The position numbers and the translations under genes were made by a program. A stretch of DNA of 64,000 nucleotides from an uncultured Pirellulaceae bacterium (GTDB lineage: Bacteria > Planctomycetota > Planctomycetia > Pirellulales > Pirellulaceae). This document shows, in pieces, positions 42,716-52,198 of this stretch (the stretch's first letter is position 1; every line of letters begins with the position of its first letter). Where the stretch lies: NCBI GenBank assembly GCA_937929805.1, contig CALFUT010000009.1:56253-120252 (forward strand), read 5' to 3'. The notes below the pieces were generated by a model. The model had not been told where the DNA came from. It saw only the letters and a list, made by a program, of their open reading frames with translations, and searched no databases.

Positions 42716-44210
42716 AAAATCTGATTTGACGCCTGTTAATTCTACTTCGTTGCCGACGGCGATCGTTTCCAAAAAACGCGGCCTGCTGCAGTCCAAGTTT
42801 TGGATTCTGACTGCGTTGGCATTGCTGTTGGCCTTGGGCTTGGCGTGGTGGACGACGCCAGAACAGGGCATAGAAATTTCAATTCATTTTCCCGATGGTC
42901 ATGGGCTTCACGATGGTGATCCGATTCGGTATCGCGGGATTAACGTTGGTGTGGTGCAAGACATTCATTTGGCGAGCGGTGATGGCGTCGATGTGGAAGT
43001 CATGATGGATCAATCTGCCAAAGGGCTGCTGCAAAATGGAGCGAACTTCTGGATCGTGCGACCGCAATTGGCTTTAACGGGGATCTCTGGGTTGGAAACA
43101 GCGGTTGGTCCAAAGTACATTGCGGTTGAGCCCGACTCGCTGAGTCTTGAAACGATGCCGCGTGAATTCAAGGGGTTGGCGGATGTGCCTCAAGGAGCCG
43201 GCGAACGACGCGGGACCGAGATCGTGTTTCAAGCGGACGAGCAGTTCGGTGTGAATCCCGGTTCGTCGTTAAGCTATCGTGGTTTTGAAGTTGGAAAGAT
43301 TCTGGACGTGCACTTGTCGGACGATGCGAGGCACGTGAACTTTCAGGCTGTCATTCATCATCCTCACGAGCGACTGGTGACTTCCAAGTCTAAATTCTGG
43401 GCTAACAGCGGCATCGATGTCGACTTCAGTTTGCGGGGCGGTTTATCGTTGGATACCGATTCATTGGAGACGATTGCACGTGGAGGGATCTCATTTCTGA
43501 CCGTCGGTGACGGTGGTACCAAGATCGCTCCGGGCCAAGTATTTAAGCTGCACAAACAACCGGAAGATCAATGGTTAGAACAAGCGAATCAGGTGCGGTT
43601 GCCGACGGTGGATCTCAAAGGAGCCGTCACATTGGTGATCAAGACAAGCCGATTGGGGTTGCTTGGAAGGAGAAGTGTCACTCGACTCGCTTCAGCGATC
43701 CCGGTCCGAAATAGCAATGGCGAAACGGGGCTTCTGATTCCTTCTGATGTGCTCGCTGAGTTTGCAGCCGAAGATTCTTCCGTTGAAAGCGTCTCGATCG
43801 ACGATTTTTCAAGTGCAGACTTCAATCAGCAATTGGAAGAAAGACTTCGTCAACTCGCGGCAACGTTTGAGGCGGGGCAAACGGCCGCTAAGATTGTGAT
43901 GTTGCCACTGGATGCGAACGTGAAACTGCCTTGGCAAAATCTGACGACCGCTGAAAACGTAAGCGGCGTGATCGCCGTTCGTCGCCCTGTTGGAGCAAAG
44001 GGCGACGTGTATGTGCATCAGCCAATTTCGGCAGAGCAGTTGACGGAAACTTCGGATGGTCCTCTGGCGGTCGAAGGATTTGTGGGCGATCACGATCTAT
44101 GGAACGGGTGTCCCATTCTGAGCGCGGACGCGGGGGAGGTGATCGGGGCCTTGGTGGCAGATGGCCGCCAAGTGATGATCATCCCGGCGAACCAATTATT
44201 CAACGAGTGA
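42693..44210 (+). CDS. PqiB-like MCE domain protein with unusual C-terminus
   Basis: 505 residues. A cytosolic N-terminus and one transmembrane helix (FWILTALALLLALGLAWW, about 35-52) precede two MCE domains (GIEISIHFPDGHGLHDGDPI.., about 60-150, and GTEIVFQADEQFGVNPGS.., about 178-285), fewer than the three of PqiB. The remaining 200 residues (about 305-505) are not MCE. They end WNGCPILSADAGEVIGALVA, which recalls the last strands of trypsin-like proteases but without the catalytic Ser motif. A role in periplasm-spanning lipid transport with the preceding PqiA-like protein is likely. It starts within the pqiA-like gene; ATGs at 42693, 42699 and 42702 are all possible. Confidence 0.8.
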   Translation: MAMMTPSEKSDLTPVNSTSLPTAIVSKKRGLLQSKFWILTALALLLALGLAWWTTPEQGIEISIHFPDGHGLHDGDPIRYRGINVGVVQDIHLASGDGVDVEVMMDQSAKGLLQNGANFWIVRPQLALTGISGLETAVGPKYIAVEPDSLSLETMPREFKGLADVPQGAGERRGTEIVFQADEQFGVNPGSSLSYRGFEVGKILDVHLSDDARHVNFQAVIHHPHERLVTSKSKFWANSGIDVDFSLRGGLSLDTDSLETIARGGISFLTVGDGGTKIAPGQVFKLHKQPEDQWLEQANQVRLPTVDLKGAVTLVIKTSRLGLLGRRSVTRLASAIPVRNSNGETGLLIPSDVLAEFAAEDSSVESVSIDDFSSADFNQQLEERLRQLAATFEAGQTAAKIVMLPLDANVKLPWQNLTTAENVSGVIAVRRPVGAKGDVYVHQPISAEQLTETSDGPLAVEGFVGDHDLWNGCPILSADAGEVIGALVADGRQVMIIPANQLFNE

Positions 44211-44254
44211 GTTCAGGAGGTTCGCGATCCCCGCGATTGATCCAACGGTCTGGC

Positions 44255-45286
44255 TCAGTTTTTGACCGCGGCTGGCTGCCACTTCCTGTTGCTTGATTTA
44301 TCGGCCGTCGGGAAGTCTTCGGGGATTGGGATCGTGACTTTGCCGGTTGCCGCCCACTCGGTGCCTCGCAGAAAAGTTGTCTGGAAACCCACGCACTCGA
44401 ACGAGTAATCCTCGTGGCCAAGGGTTGAATGAAACACTCGCCCTTTTTCGTAGTCGATGACCATTAGCATTGGCTCGTGTCGCCCCGTGCCTTTCTTTTT
44501 GGGATCTGCAAACGCTGTGGCAAGAATTGTCACGTTTTCCGCTGGTCCTCTGAGAGTTTGGTAAAGCTCATCTTTCGTGTGCATGAATTCGACCGGCAAG
44601 CCTTTGGTGATTGGATGAGTCGTGTTGCGGACAACGAGAGCAAACTCGTGCCGTGGGCCATGGTCTCCGCCTAATCCGTCTGAGTCATCGACGACTACTT
44701 TGTCATCTTCGTCGATGTACAGATAGTTGTCACGATTTTCACGTCCATCCCAACCACCGATACCAATCATGCGGTTGTATTCTTTCCAGTTGGGAAAGCA
44801 GTTGTCTGCCGCATGAATTGAAACGAAGCCGCCGCCGTTTCTAACGTATTCCTCAAACGCGGTGTTGGTCGCTTCAGGCCACGCAGCTGCTTTGTAGCCA
44901 AAATTAGAGATCACCACGTCGTAGGCAGAAAAATCAGGAGCGAAGTCCGGGTCCGTTTTCGGCTTCTTCAGGTTTTCATAAGTCTTGCCGTCATTCAGTG
45001 GAAACTCCTTCGCCAAGTCTCCCCTCCAAGTAAATTTTGTTCGCTCAATGTCGACCGTGAATTTGCCAGACTCGATTAAGTAGTCTCGCATCATCAGTGT
45101 GGATTTGGGCCACGCCGTGTGGTTGTTTTGTCCATCGATGATCAACGCGCGGATTTTGTGATCGGCTTCAGTTTGCGAATCTTCCGTGGTTTCGACTTTT
45201 TGGGGTTTGTTCGAACTTTGGGCCATGCACCCGACTACAAGCAATACGGACAAGGACCAAATTGTGGCGAAGGGAAACAATTTCAT
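44255..45286 (-). CDS. ThuA-family lipoprotein
   Basis: 343 residues. A lipoprotein signal ends VVGC with Cys20, then a linker and a ThuA (trehalose-utilisation, glutamine-amidotransferase-like) fold: KIRALIIDGQNNHTAWPKST, YDVVISNFGYKAAAWPEAT, FVSIHAADNCFPNWKEYNR, and GRVFHSTLGHEDYSF. ThuA-like proteins are abundant in planctomycetes and are tied to carbohydrate metabolism without a defined reaction. It is probably anchored to a membrane. It is convergent with the MCE gene and divergent from the next. Confidence 0.85.
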   Translation of the reverse strand: MKLFPFATIWSLSVLLVVGCMAQSSNKPQKVETTEDSQTEADHKIRALIIDGQNNHTAWPKSTLMMRDYLIESGKFTVDIERTKFTWRGDLAKEFPLNDGKTYENLKKPKTDPDFAPDFSAYDVVISNFGYKAAAWPEATNTAFEEYVRNGGGFVSIHAADNCFPNWKEYNRMIGIGGWDGRENRDNYLYIDEDDKVVVDDSDGLGGDHGPRHEFALVVRNTTHPITKGLPVEFMHTKDELYQTLRGPAENVTILATAFADPKKKGTGRHEPMLMVIDYEKGRVFHSTLGHEDYSFECVGFQTTFLRGTEWAATGKVTIPIPEDFPTADKSSNRKWQPAAVKN

Positions 45287-45571
45287 GGCTTTGGTGGCCT
45301 TTCAAACGGTCAGGTGGAAAATCAAATGTCGCGTGGAACGCTTCACCTAAGTGTATCCGATCAAAGACGGTTTGGCACCCAATGTTCAAACTGTTTCCTG
45401 CCGCTTGGATCGAAACAGCTTGTGATTTCAACGCGATAGTAAGTGAATCCTTAGTACAGTTGGTGACCGTCGGAATTATTGATGCGGCGGTAGCAAACAG
45501 GCTACTCTTTGAAATCACGTTGCGGTATTATTGCGAGAATCAATTCAAGTGAATTAACGGTAAGGAAGCGA

Positions 45572-46159
45572 ATGATGTCGAACATGAAACCAACCAAGTT
45601 ATCGGTCTTGTGGCTCTCTAGTTTGGGGGGATTGATCGCTTTGGCGTCTTTCCTTGGTGCTGGGATCGGAACCTACATGGCTCAACAGCGTCAGGCACCT
45701 GCCATTGATCTTGAACCGCTAAGGCTTCAGGCGGACAGTGCGGCTCGGGGCAAGAGTATTTCACTAGCGACGGGTTGGATCGACGAATCGGTGGAAGGCA
45801 TTTACATCCTCGATCATTTGACCGGAAATCTTCAGTGTTGGGTGTTGAGTCCTCGGACGGGAAAGATCAGCGGGATCTATACGGCTAACGTTAACGTGGG
45901 CCTTGAGGCGGACCGTGCTGGAGAAAAGGACTACGTGATGTCGACGGGGCTTTTCAACTTTACGGGCGGTGCGGCCGGTCAGAAAATCCCAGCAAGGTCG
46001 GTTGTTTATGTTGCGGAGGGAAATTCTGGAAACGTCGCCGCGTTTGGCTTGCAGTACGACAAGAACGTCATTCGGCGTGGCAACGGTGTCGACAACGGCA
46101 CGCTTGAGTTGATCGGAAAAGCTCCTGCACGTGGTGACGAAGTCACCCGCGATCAGTAA
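45572..46159 (+). CDS. membrane-anchored protein of unknown function
   Basis: 195 residues. One N-terminal membrane anchor (SVLWLSSLGGLIALASFLGA followed by GIGTYMAQQ) and a beta-rich outer domain (EGIYILDHLTGNLQCWVLSP, GKISGIYTANVNVGLEAD). I know of no named family; such proteins with a D-HLTG-L-C pattern occur in planctomycetes. The ATG at 45572 follows GGAA with good spacing; another ATG follows it at once. Confidence 0.6.
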   Translation: MMSNMKPTKLSVLWLSSLGGLIALASFLGAGIGTYMAQQRQAPAIDLEPLRLQADSAARGKSISLATGWIDESVEGIYILDHLTGNLQCWVLSPRTGKISGIYTANVNVGLEADRAGEKDYVMSTGLFNFTGGAAGQKIPARSVVYVAEGNSGNVAAFGLQYDKNVIRRGNGVDNGTLELIGKAPARGDEVTRDQ

Positions 46160-46280
46160 CGGACGTGGACGAACGGTTTCCGGTTCTAAGGCAGAAGGCG
46201 AGTTTAAACTTGCCGGTTAGGACTTTTGGTACAAGGACAAATTTCCTCTATCTGCTGGAAGTTTTTGGTCTGCCGCTTGC

Positions 46281-47555
46281 CTAACGTCCCAGCGAAGCTG
46301 TTTTTTCTGAGCCATCGAAGGGTTGGCCTCGGCCAAAGGTTTTTGATTTTCCCTCGACGCTAAACGTGGCTTCGTCAAGATCGATCGAGGTGACTTTCCA
46401 CGTTTCCCCATCGAGTTTAAACGATTCGCCTTCTTTTAGTTTAAGTTTCTCGCCTTTGGTGCGAACGTTGATCCAGACTTGCCAAGCACCGGTTTTGTCT
46501 TTAACAATCGCGGTGATTCGAGTTTCACGACTGTTCTTGAACTTAGGCTTGGGAGGCTTTTTGGTTGGTGCTTTTTTCACGACCTTTTCTTTGACGCTGA
46601 TCGTAAACTCAGTTTCACTTGACTTTGGCGGTTGGCCGTCATCGGTCACTCGGACTTTGAATGTGTATTTACCTTCAGGCTGTTTGGGAACTGTCAGATA
46701 GGCCCGGCGGTCGGTCGGTTTCTTGTGTTCCAGCTTCGCCTCTTTAATTTTCGGATCCACCAAGCTGAAGACTAGCTTCTGGTTTTTATCAGCATCTTTG
46801 GCGTTAACTGGGATGCGAAGATCCTTGTCCGAATAATACGATGCCGACTTCGTGACAGAAATCGTGGGTGTGTTGTTGGCAGGTCCGAAAATGTTCCGCT
46901 TCAGAATCGAGTCTCGGTATTCATCGGCGGTCAGTTCAAGTGCTCGGAATTGTTTCAGAAAATCACCACGCTTATCGATATTCGCATCAACCAGCGACAG
47001 CACTTCAATTTCAGCCGACAAAGCAATTTGCCCGGTGCGGATGTTGGCTCGCGTCCTCGAGGTGCCCGATGCTTTGGGGACTAGTTGAATCGACTTGATT
47101 CGGTGCAACAGATCAAGCTCATAGAACTTGGTTAGAAACTCGACCATTTGCTCCAAATCGGTCGTCGCCAGCAACCTGTACGATTCTGTCCGGCCAATCA
47201 CTTCGCCCCCGAACTTTAGCTTTGACGGTGCTTTTGGGGTGAGGCTGCGATAAGTCATCCCGACATCGTCGCGAACCAGTTTCTTGATCCACTGCTGGTA
47301 GTCGTTGGTAGCGTCTTGAAAGTTCGACGGTACGCTGATACTGCGATAGTACAGACGTCTTTGGTTTGCATCCAATGCTTCTTTGACGCGTTCTTTTTCA
47401 GTTGCAATCTGTGAACGAAGACCTTCGATCTGAGCACTTCGCGCACTCTGCTGACCGAAAAACCAGATCATCGCCATCACCAACAGCGCAAGAGGGACCA
47501 ACGAGCCTACGAGGCCAGCCAGTACTTTTTCGCGTTGTGAGAGATTGTCAAACAT
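46281..47555 (-). CDS. GspM/PilO-like protein with extra C-terminal domains
   Basis: 424 residues, the last gene of the type II secretion operon. A short cytosolic start, one membrane helix (VPLALLVMAMIWFF) and a coiled coil (SQIATEKERVKEALDANQRR) lead into a PilO/GspM-like ferredoxin fold (to about 195). After a cadherin-like Ig domain (about 225-325) and a Lys/Pro-rich linker comes a last domain, about 345-415 (RITAIVKDKTGAWQVWINVR, GEKLKLKEGESF, WKVTSIDLDEATFSVEGKS), which resembles the HR/PilP beta-domain of GspC. No separate gspC gene exists here, so this protein may combine both roles. Start ATG at 47555. Confidence 0.65.
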   Translation of the reverse strand: MFDNLSQREKVLAGLVGSLVPLALLVMAMIWFFGQQSARSAQIEGLRSQIATEKERVKEALDANQRRLYYRSISVPSNFQDATNDYQQWIKKLVRDDVGMTYRSLTPKAPSKLKFGGEVIGRTESYRLLATTDLEQMVEFLTKFYELDLLHRIKSIQLVPKASGTSRTRANIRTGQIALSAEIEVLSLVDANIDKRGDFLKQFRALELTADEYRDSILKRNIFGPANNTPTISVTKSASYYSDKDLRIPVNAKDADKNQKLVFSLVDPKIKEAKLEHKKPTDRRAYLTVPKQPEGKYTFKVRVTDDGQPPKSSETEFTISVKEKVVKKAPTKKPPKPKFKNSRETRITAIVKDKTGAWQVWINVRTKGEKLKLKEGESFKLDGETWKVTSIDLDEATFSVEGKSKTFGRGQPFDGSEKTASLGR

Positions 47556-47623
47556 GTTGTGTTGATCGTTCGAAGCGGTTCGCTTGCAGTCGAATTTTCC
47601 GATGCCAGTCCGTCAAGTTCACG

Positions 47624-49153
47624 TTATGGAGATGCCTCGGCGGAGACGGCTTGTTGTTGGAGCTGCTGCTCCTGCTGTTTTTCAAGAAATTCAGCCGCCC
47701 GAACATTGATTTCTTGAATTAGCGCCGTCATGTCTGGCTGGTAGGAAGCTCGCAGATTTAGTCCCAAGGGGTAGTCTTTGTCAGATTTTTCTTCGGATCG
47801 TTCGGGGGTGAGTTGATAAGGGCGACCACCAAGCGAGGCCAGTAGTTCGTTCTCTTTTGGCACGCTGGCGACACGACTGTTCATGTCCAATTGCGGTGTG
47901 CCTCGCCCTGCACTGGCAGTCAACGAATCGACAATGATGTCATCGGGCGTGAGCATCCGATCGCTCAGTTGTTTCAGCTCGACAAGCCAATTGACATCTT
48001 TCAGTTTCCATTGGTCGATTGCGCCGACCTCGCCCACAATCTGATCAACTCCCGGACGTTGGCCATCGCCCGCATTGTTGGTCGAGTATCGATCTAGCGT
48101 TTCGGTTAGTTCATCAATTTTTTGCTGTTTGCTACTTAGGCTGGTCCAGCCGAAAATGATCAGCAGTAACGACGCAGCCAGAGCCAAACCACCGATGGCC
48201 AGCCAACGATTGCGTTCGGGGTGCCGGACAACCTTCCGCTTGGGCGAAAGAAAATCAACGGCGTGCTTTGCACTCGTGTTCTGCGACGCCAAAGAGCCAA
48301 GCACGGCCGCGAAATCGGCTGAATGTTCTGGACGTACAAACTGAGAAGACAACGGCAGCAAATCGAACGCGTCTACGAAATCGACGGTGAAGCCAAGGCC
48401 TTTGGTCAGGTCTCCACCCAACGCTTTGAAGCGTTTCTCGTGCCCCAGCACGGTGGCATGTTTGATCGGCGTGTCAAGGATCGGGCTGGCTGCGGCCAAC
48501 GTTCGTCGGGATTCACTGATCAGCAGCGAAGATCGTTTCTCGGCGGCCGCGTCGGGCGCAAAGCGAATCGATCGAGTGATCTTCAGGTTGCCGTTCACCG
48601 CGATCGAAAGGTCGGCACGATCGGAGGATGATCGAATCAGCAGTTGAGCGATCTGCTCGCCCGCTTCCTGCTTATCTGAAAACAAATTGACGATCGCCAG
48701 CGGTTGCAACACGATATGTTTCAGCGTGATTTCTGCTGCTCGGCAGATCGCCCGAATGTGCTCCAGCATCTTTGGAGAAATTGCCGCCGCGAGGACACGA
48801 TGCGGACCATCGTCCGGTTGGTCCAAGCGGATGTAATCCAGAGGCCATTCTTCGGTCAAGGAGATGAATTCATTTTTGGCTTGAAAGCGAACCAAGTCCG
48901 GCAGTTCATCATCGGGCACGGGTGGAACGGTGATCTCGCGGATTTCACTTTGCCACCGACTTAAAACGACGGTTGCATCCGCCTTATTGATCCCTTGGTT
49001 CTGAAGTTCCTCTTTGAGTTTCTGCCCGATCAATTCAACATCGCCATCGATCGGAATCTCGAACGTACCCGTCACGCGAAACTGGCGGTTGGGGCGTTGG
49101 CCAACCACGGCGCGGAGGGTCGAGTCGTCGAATTCGAAAGCGATGATGGACAT
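47624..49153 (-). CDS. gspL: GspL-like inner-membrane platform protein (PilM/PilN-type)
   Basis: 509 residues. An actin-like PilM ATPase-fold cytosolic part (1-310, beginning MSIIAFEFDDSTLRAVVG), a transmembrane helix (LAIGGLALAASLLLIIFGW, about 325-343) and a periplasmic coiled coil and PilN-like fold to the end, finishing in a Gln/Glu-rich tail. It thus joins the PilM and PilN parts in a single polypeptide, as GspL does. Located between gspK and the GspM-like gene. Start ATG at 49153, preceded by a 14-base tandem repeat. Confidence 0.75.
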   Translation of the reverse strand: MSIIAFEFDDSTLRAVVGQRPNRQFRVTGTFEIPIDGDVELIGQKLKEELQNQGINKADATVVLSRWQSEIREITVPPVPDDELPDLVRFQAKNEFISLTEEWPLDYIRLDQPDDGPHRVLAAAISPKMLEHIRAICRAAEITLKHIVLQPLAIVNLFSDKQEAGEQIAQLLIRSSSDRADLSIAVNGNLKITRSIRFAPDAAAEKRSSLLISESRRTLAAASPILDTPIKHATVLGHEKRFKALGGDLTKGLGFTVDFVDAFDLLPLSSQFVRPEHSADFAAVLGSLASQNTSAKHAVDFLSPKRKVVRHPERNRWLAIGGLALAASLLLIIFGWTSLSSKQQKIDELTETLDRYSTNNAGDGQRPGVDQIVGEVGAIDQWKLKDVNWLVELKQLSDRMLTPDDIIVDSLTASAGRGTPQLDMNSRVASVPKENELLASLGGRPYQLTPERSEEKSDKDYPLGLNLRASYQPDMTALIQEINVRAAEFLEKQQEQQLQQQAVSAEASP

Positions 49154-49163
49154 GAAGTGAAAA

Positions 49164-49191
49164 GGTTTTCGGTGTGAGGTTTTCGGTGTGA
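49164..49191 (+). repeat. 14-base tandem duplication
   Basis: GGTTTTCGGTGTGA occurs twice back to back, in the gap between gspK and gspL and upstream of the gspL start (minus strand). Confidence 0.8.
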
Positions 49192-49233
49192 GAGCCGCCT
49201 GTCCGCAGCCCGCGTCCTGTCGTTTTGCGTTAG

Positions 49234-50853
49234 CTATTGCGCAAGGCCGATTCCCAGCACGTCGACCGAGTAACCGGAGGGAAGGTGGCTTTTGTCCCTC
49301 CAGAATAGTAGCCTCGGCTCCGCTGCAATAGTATCTATCACTCCTTCCGCACGCGAAGTTCCAATCCCATCGGGAAAAAAGCCAATGATCTCGGCCCGGA
49401 ACACGTCACCACCGGTACAGATGTACGGCAGCAGGGCGCTCATCTCATCTTTGCTGCTGATTATCGGGATCAGCGGGGCACCCTCGGCCCAGAGCCATGT
49501 TGGATGAAGACGCAAGACATCAACGCTTTCAGGTTGATCCAATTCAAATTCCCGCCGCGCGATAATCAAATCGATTTGCTCTTCGGTGAGTCCCGGGATC
49601 GTGTTGAGTACAATGCGAGAGGCCTGCATGATGTTGATTCGGCCGGGAATTGAGCTGCCTTCAAAATGAGTCAATTCGTTCATCGTGTTGACCAACGCCG
49701 GACCAAATTCTTGCATGGTCTCGGGCGAGAGACCGGGTTCCGGTAACGGTGAATTCATAATCACATCGTTTCCATCGCCATCAACTCCCGGCAAAATGGC
49801 CCCCGCCAAGTCCAAGACGTTTCGGAACTTTCGCTGGCTGATGACTGCATCGAAATCAACCGGCACTTGGTTCGCCGGTAAGGTCGGTGCACCGGGGACT
49901 AATTCTTCGTCGCCCGTGGTTGATCGCCAGTGAATGATGAAGTTTGCCCAAGTGTCGTCGAAGCGGCTCCGCAAGTCGTCATAAAGCTGTTCAAGGTCAT
50001 CGTCGTTGATATTGATTCGAGGAAACTGGTCGACGTTCAAGTTCGATTCGTTACTGTACAGCGTTACGTAGTTCGCCCAGCCAAGCACCATGTTGGCGTC
50101 GACCGATGAAATGTTTTCTGCGGCGGCTTCCGATTCATCCAAGACTCCGTTTCGGTTGGTGTCCAAACCGAACAGCAACTCAGGTGTGATGCCACGAATT
50201 AGCAATAACTCATCCCAGCTGTCCAGCGGTCCGTTTTTGGCTTCGTACGGTGGAGACTGCGAACGATAGTAATTACTTTCCGCGCCGAAATCGCGACTCT
50301 CGTCATCCGCGTCTAGCCAGTCGAGAATGGCGTCGGCGATGTCGTCGGTCATGCCGGGCAACGCTGCAAGGACCTCTGTTCGAACGTCGACCTGCTCGTC
50401 CCAGAACGGCAACACGTTAAGATTGAGTTTGCTGCTTTCGTCGATCAAGCCGTAGCGAAAGCCTTCCGGGTTTGCTTCGTCGTCTAGGTTGGAGCAGATT
50501 AGCGTGAACGCACCGACGTTGGCAGGATCGTTTACTCCGGCAGCAACGGGGACGCCTTGGAACTGCTCCGGGTTGTCCCATCGACCTCCGACCTCGCGAA
50601 TCGAAGCTTGGTCTCTAGCCAAGAACTGCCGTGTGTAGTCGATTCCGGAATCGACCAAGTACTTGGATTGCATTCGTCGGGTAATCAGCCGCGATGCCTG
50701 TTCCTCCGTTTGCATCAGCGCGGTGAAGGTGTACGCCGACAGCGAAAGAATGACCACGGTGACCAACACGATGATCAGCACCAAACCGCGGCGGCGTTGA
50801 TTGCCGCCGTTTCGTTTTTTGTTGAGTTCAAAAGATCGAGGCGAGCTTTTCAT
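49234..50853 (-). CDS. gspK: type II secretion minor pseudopilin GspK
   Basis: 539 residues, longer than the usual 320 or so. The N-terminal prepilin-like segment is RRRGLVLIIVLVTVVILSLS (about 21-40), with the G-L junction for GspO cleavage, then the GspK ferredoxin-like region and large insertions of HhH-like sequence (VLAALPGMTDDIADAILDWL, LIIARREFELDQPESV). It caps the pseudopilus with GspI and GspJ. It overlaps gspJ by four bases. Confidence 0.8.
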   Translation of the reverse strand: MKSSPRSFELNKKRNGGNQRRRGLVLIIVLVTVVILSLSAYTFTALMQTEEQASRLITRRMQSKYLVDSGIDYTRQFLARDQASIREVGGRWDNPEQFQGVPVAAGVNDPANVGAFTLICSNLDDEANPEGFRYGLIDESSKLNLNVLPFWDEQVDVRTEVLAALPGMTDDIADAILDWLDADDESRDFGAESNYYRSQSPPYEAKNGPLDSWDELLLIRGITPELLFGLDTNRNGVLDESEAAAENISSVDANMVLGWANYVTLYSNESNLNVDQFPRININDDDLEQLYDDLRSRFDDTWANFIIHWRSTTGDEELVPGAPTLPANQVPVDFDAVISQRKFRNVLDLAGAILPGVDGDGNDVIMNSPLPEPGLSPETMQEFGPALVNTMNELTHFEGSSIPGRINIMQASRIVLNTIPGLTEEQIDLIIARREFELDQPESVDVLRLHPTWLWAEGAPLIPIISSKDEMSALLPYICTGGDVFRAEIIGFFPDGIGTSRAEGVIDTIAAEPRLLFWRDKSHLPSGYSVDVLGIGLAQ

Positions 50854-51806
50854 TCCTCTTCCTCCCGAGGTTCTGCCAGCGGCAGGTGAACGACGCTACG
50901 GTAAAACGTCGGCTGAGCCTGAGCGAAGTCGTTCGCGATTTTGGCGACGGTGCGCGTCGGGTCGACCGTCAGTTGAATCTCGACTGCGGTTGGAAGGCCA
51001 CCTCGTTCGTCAAAATCCCAGCTGGTCCACCAATCGAAGCCGTCGAAATAGCGGAAGCGGACCGCAGCGACCTCGGGAGCCAACAATCGGGACACGGAAT
51101 CGGGATTCGTACTCAGACCATCGAGCCCCGCGAAGGACGCGATCGCTCGATCGACTTCGCGTCGATACAATCCCCCCGGCGCAATCGATGGGTCCAGTTG
51201 GGCTAGTGGTTCGCTCACTGATGGCGAGGTGCTAAAAAAGTAGCTGATTGACTTGATGTCAGACGGTGTCGATGCAACTGCTTCGCCGCCGTTTGCGCCG
51301 AAAGATCGATACTGGTCCAATCGCGGCAGTCGACTGATGTCGAATTGAATTGAACGATCGCTGCCACGAAGCACGGGGCGGTAGGATACGTCGTCTTCTT
51401 GGATCAATCCTTCGATCTCCTCGTCGGGATCGATTGTCGTTTCTTCCGAATTACCGGCCGCCTCAGTTGCCGCCGCTGCTTCTGGATCCGAAAGCAAATC
51501 ACCCACCGTAATCCCGCTTGTTCCGCCTTGCTTGAGCGCCGTCGCACGAATGTTTTCTAAACCCGAATAGTCAGTGGCTCGATACAAAACGGCGGACCGA
51601 ATGTCGGTTCCAATCGTGGTCAGTAGGTTCCGCGCAATTTGACGCTGTTCAATTTTCAATTGCTGTTGAGCGATCGAAACTAGGTGCAAGCGGATTCCAG
51701 CCGCGATCGCGGTAAAGATCACGACGGTCAGCCCAAGTGCCAATAGAACTTCTAGCAAGGTGTAAGCAGACCTGTCTGCCAATCGAATTTTGACGCACTG
51801 CTTCAT
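50850..51806 (-). CDS. gspJ: type II secretion minor pseudopilin GspJ
   Basis: 318 residues. Prepilin-type N-terminus AYTLLEVLLALGLTVVIFTA after a short basic leader, with Glu at the fifth position of the mature protein. The rest is beta-rich with an acidic insert (about 115-145, many Glu and Ala) and a polar end. GspJ forms part of the pseudopilus tip. It overlaps gspI (51803-51806) and gspK by four bases each. Confidence 0.8.
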   Translation of the reverse strand: MKQCVKIRLADRSAYTLLEVLLALGLTVVIFTAIAAGIRLHLVSIAQQQLKIEQRQIARNLLTTIGTDIRSAVLYRATDYSGLENIRATALKQGGTSGITVGDLLSDPEAAAATEAAGNSEETTIDPDEEIEGLIQEDDVSYRPVLRGSDRSIQFDISRLPRLDQYRSFGANGGEAVASTPSDIKSISYFFSTSPSVSEPLAQLDPSIAPGGLYRREVDRAIASFAGLDGLSTNPDSVSRLLAPEVAAVRFRYFDGFDWWTSWDFDERGGLPTAVEIQLTVDPTRTVAKIANDFAQAQPTFYRSVVHLPLAEPREEEE

Positions 51807-52198
51807 TGAGCATTCTCCACGATTTGGTTGGGAATGAAGCGAGTGATCGAGAGCGAAACGGGAACCTGTTCGCCTACCGTCTGGACGATAACGGTCGCTA
51901 CCTTTAAGCCCGGTTGGTCTCCGTCGTCAATCTTGATTGAGTACACCCAACCGGGAGCTTCAGCGATGCCAGTCTGGCCGGTGCTTTGTGGTTCAAGGAT
52001 CCCGGCGACAAGCTCCGCCATCTTCGTGTCCGCAAGAATGTTGGCCTCGTTTCGCAATGTCGCTTGCGTAGCACTCCGGGCACCGAGGAAGAACAATTGT
52101 CCAATTGCGGCCATCGAAATCCCAAGGATCGCCAACGCCAGAATGACTTCCAGCAGCGAGAGGCCTCGACTTCTGTTTTTGCGTGGACGGACAATCAT
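51803..52198 (-). CDS. gspI: type II secretion minor pseudopilin GspI
   Basis: 131 residues, the usual size. Prepilin N-terminus GLSLLEVILALAILGISMAA after MIVRPRKNRSR. The following ANILADTKMAELVAG helix fits GspI. ATGA overlaps link it to gspH and gspJ. Confidence 0.82.
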   Translation of the reverse strand: MIVRPRKNRSRGLSLLEVILALAILGISMAAIGQLFFLGARSATQATLRNEANILADTKMAELVAGILEPQSTGQTGIAEAPGWVYSIKIDDGDQPGLKVATVIVQTVGEQVPVSLSITRFIPNQIVENAQ

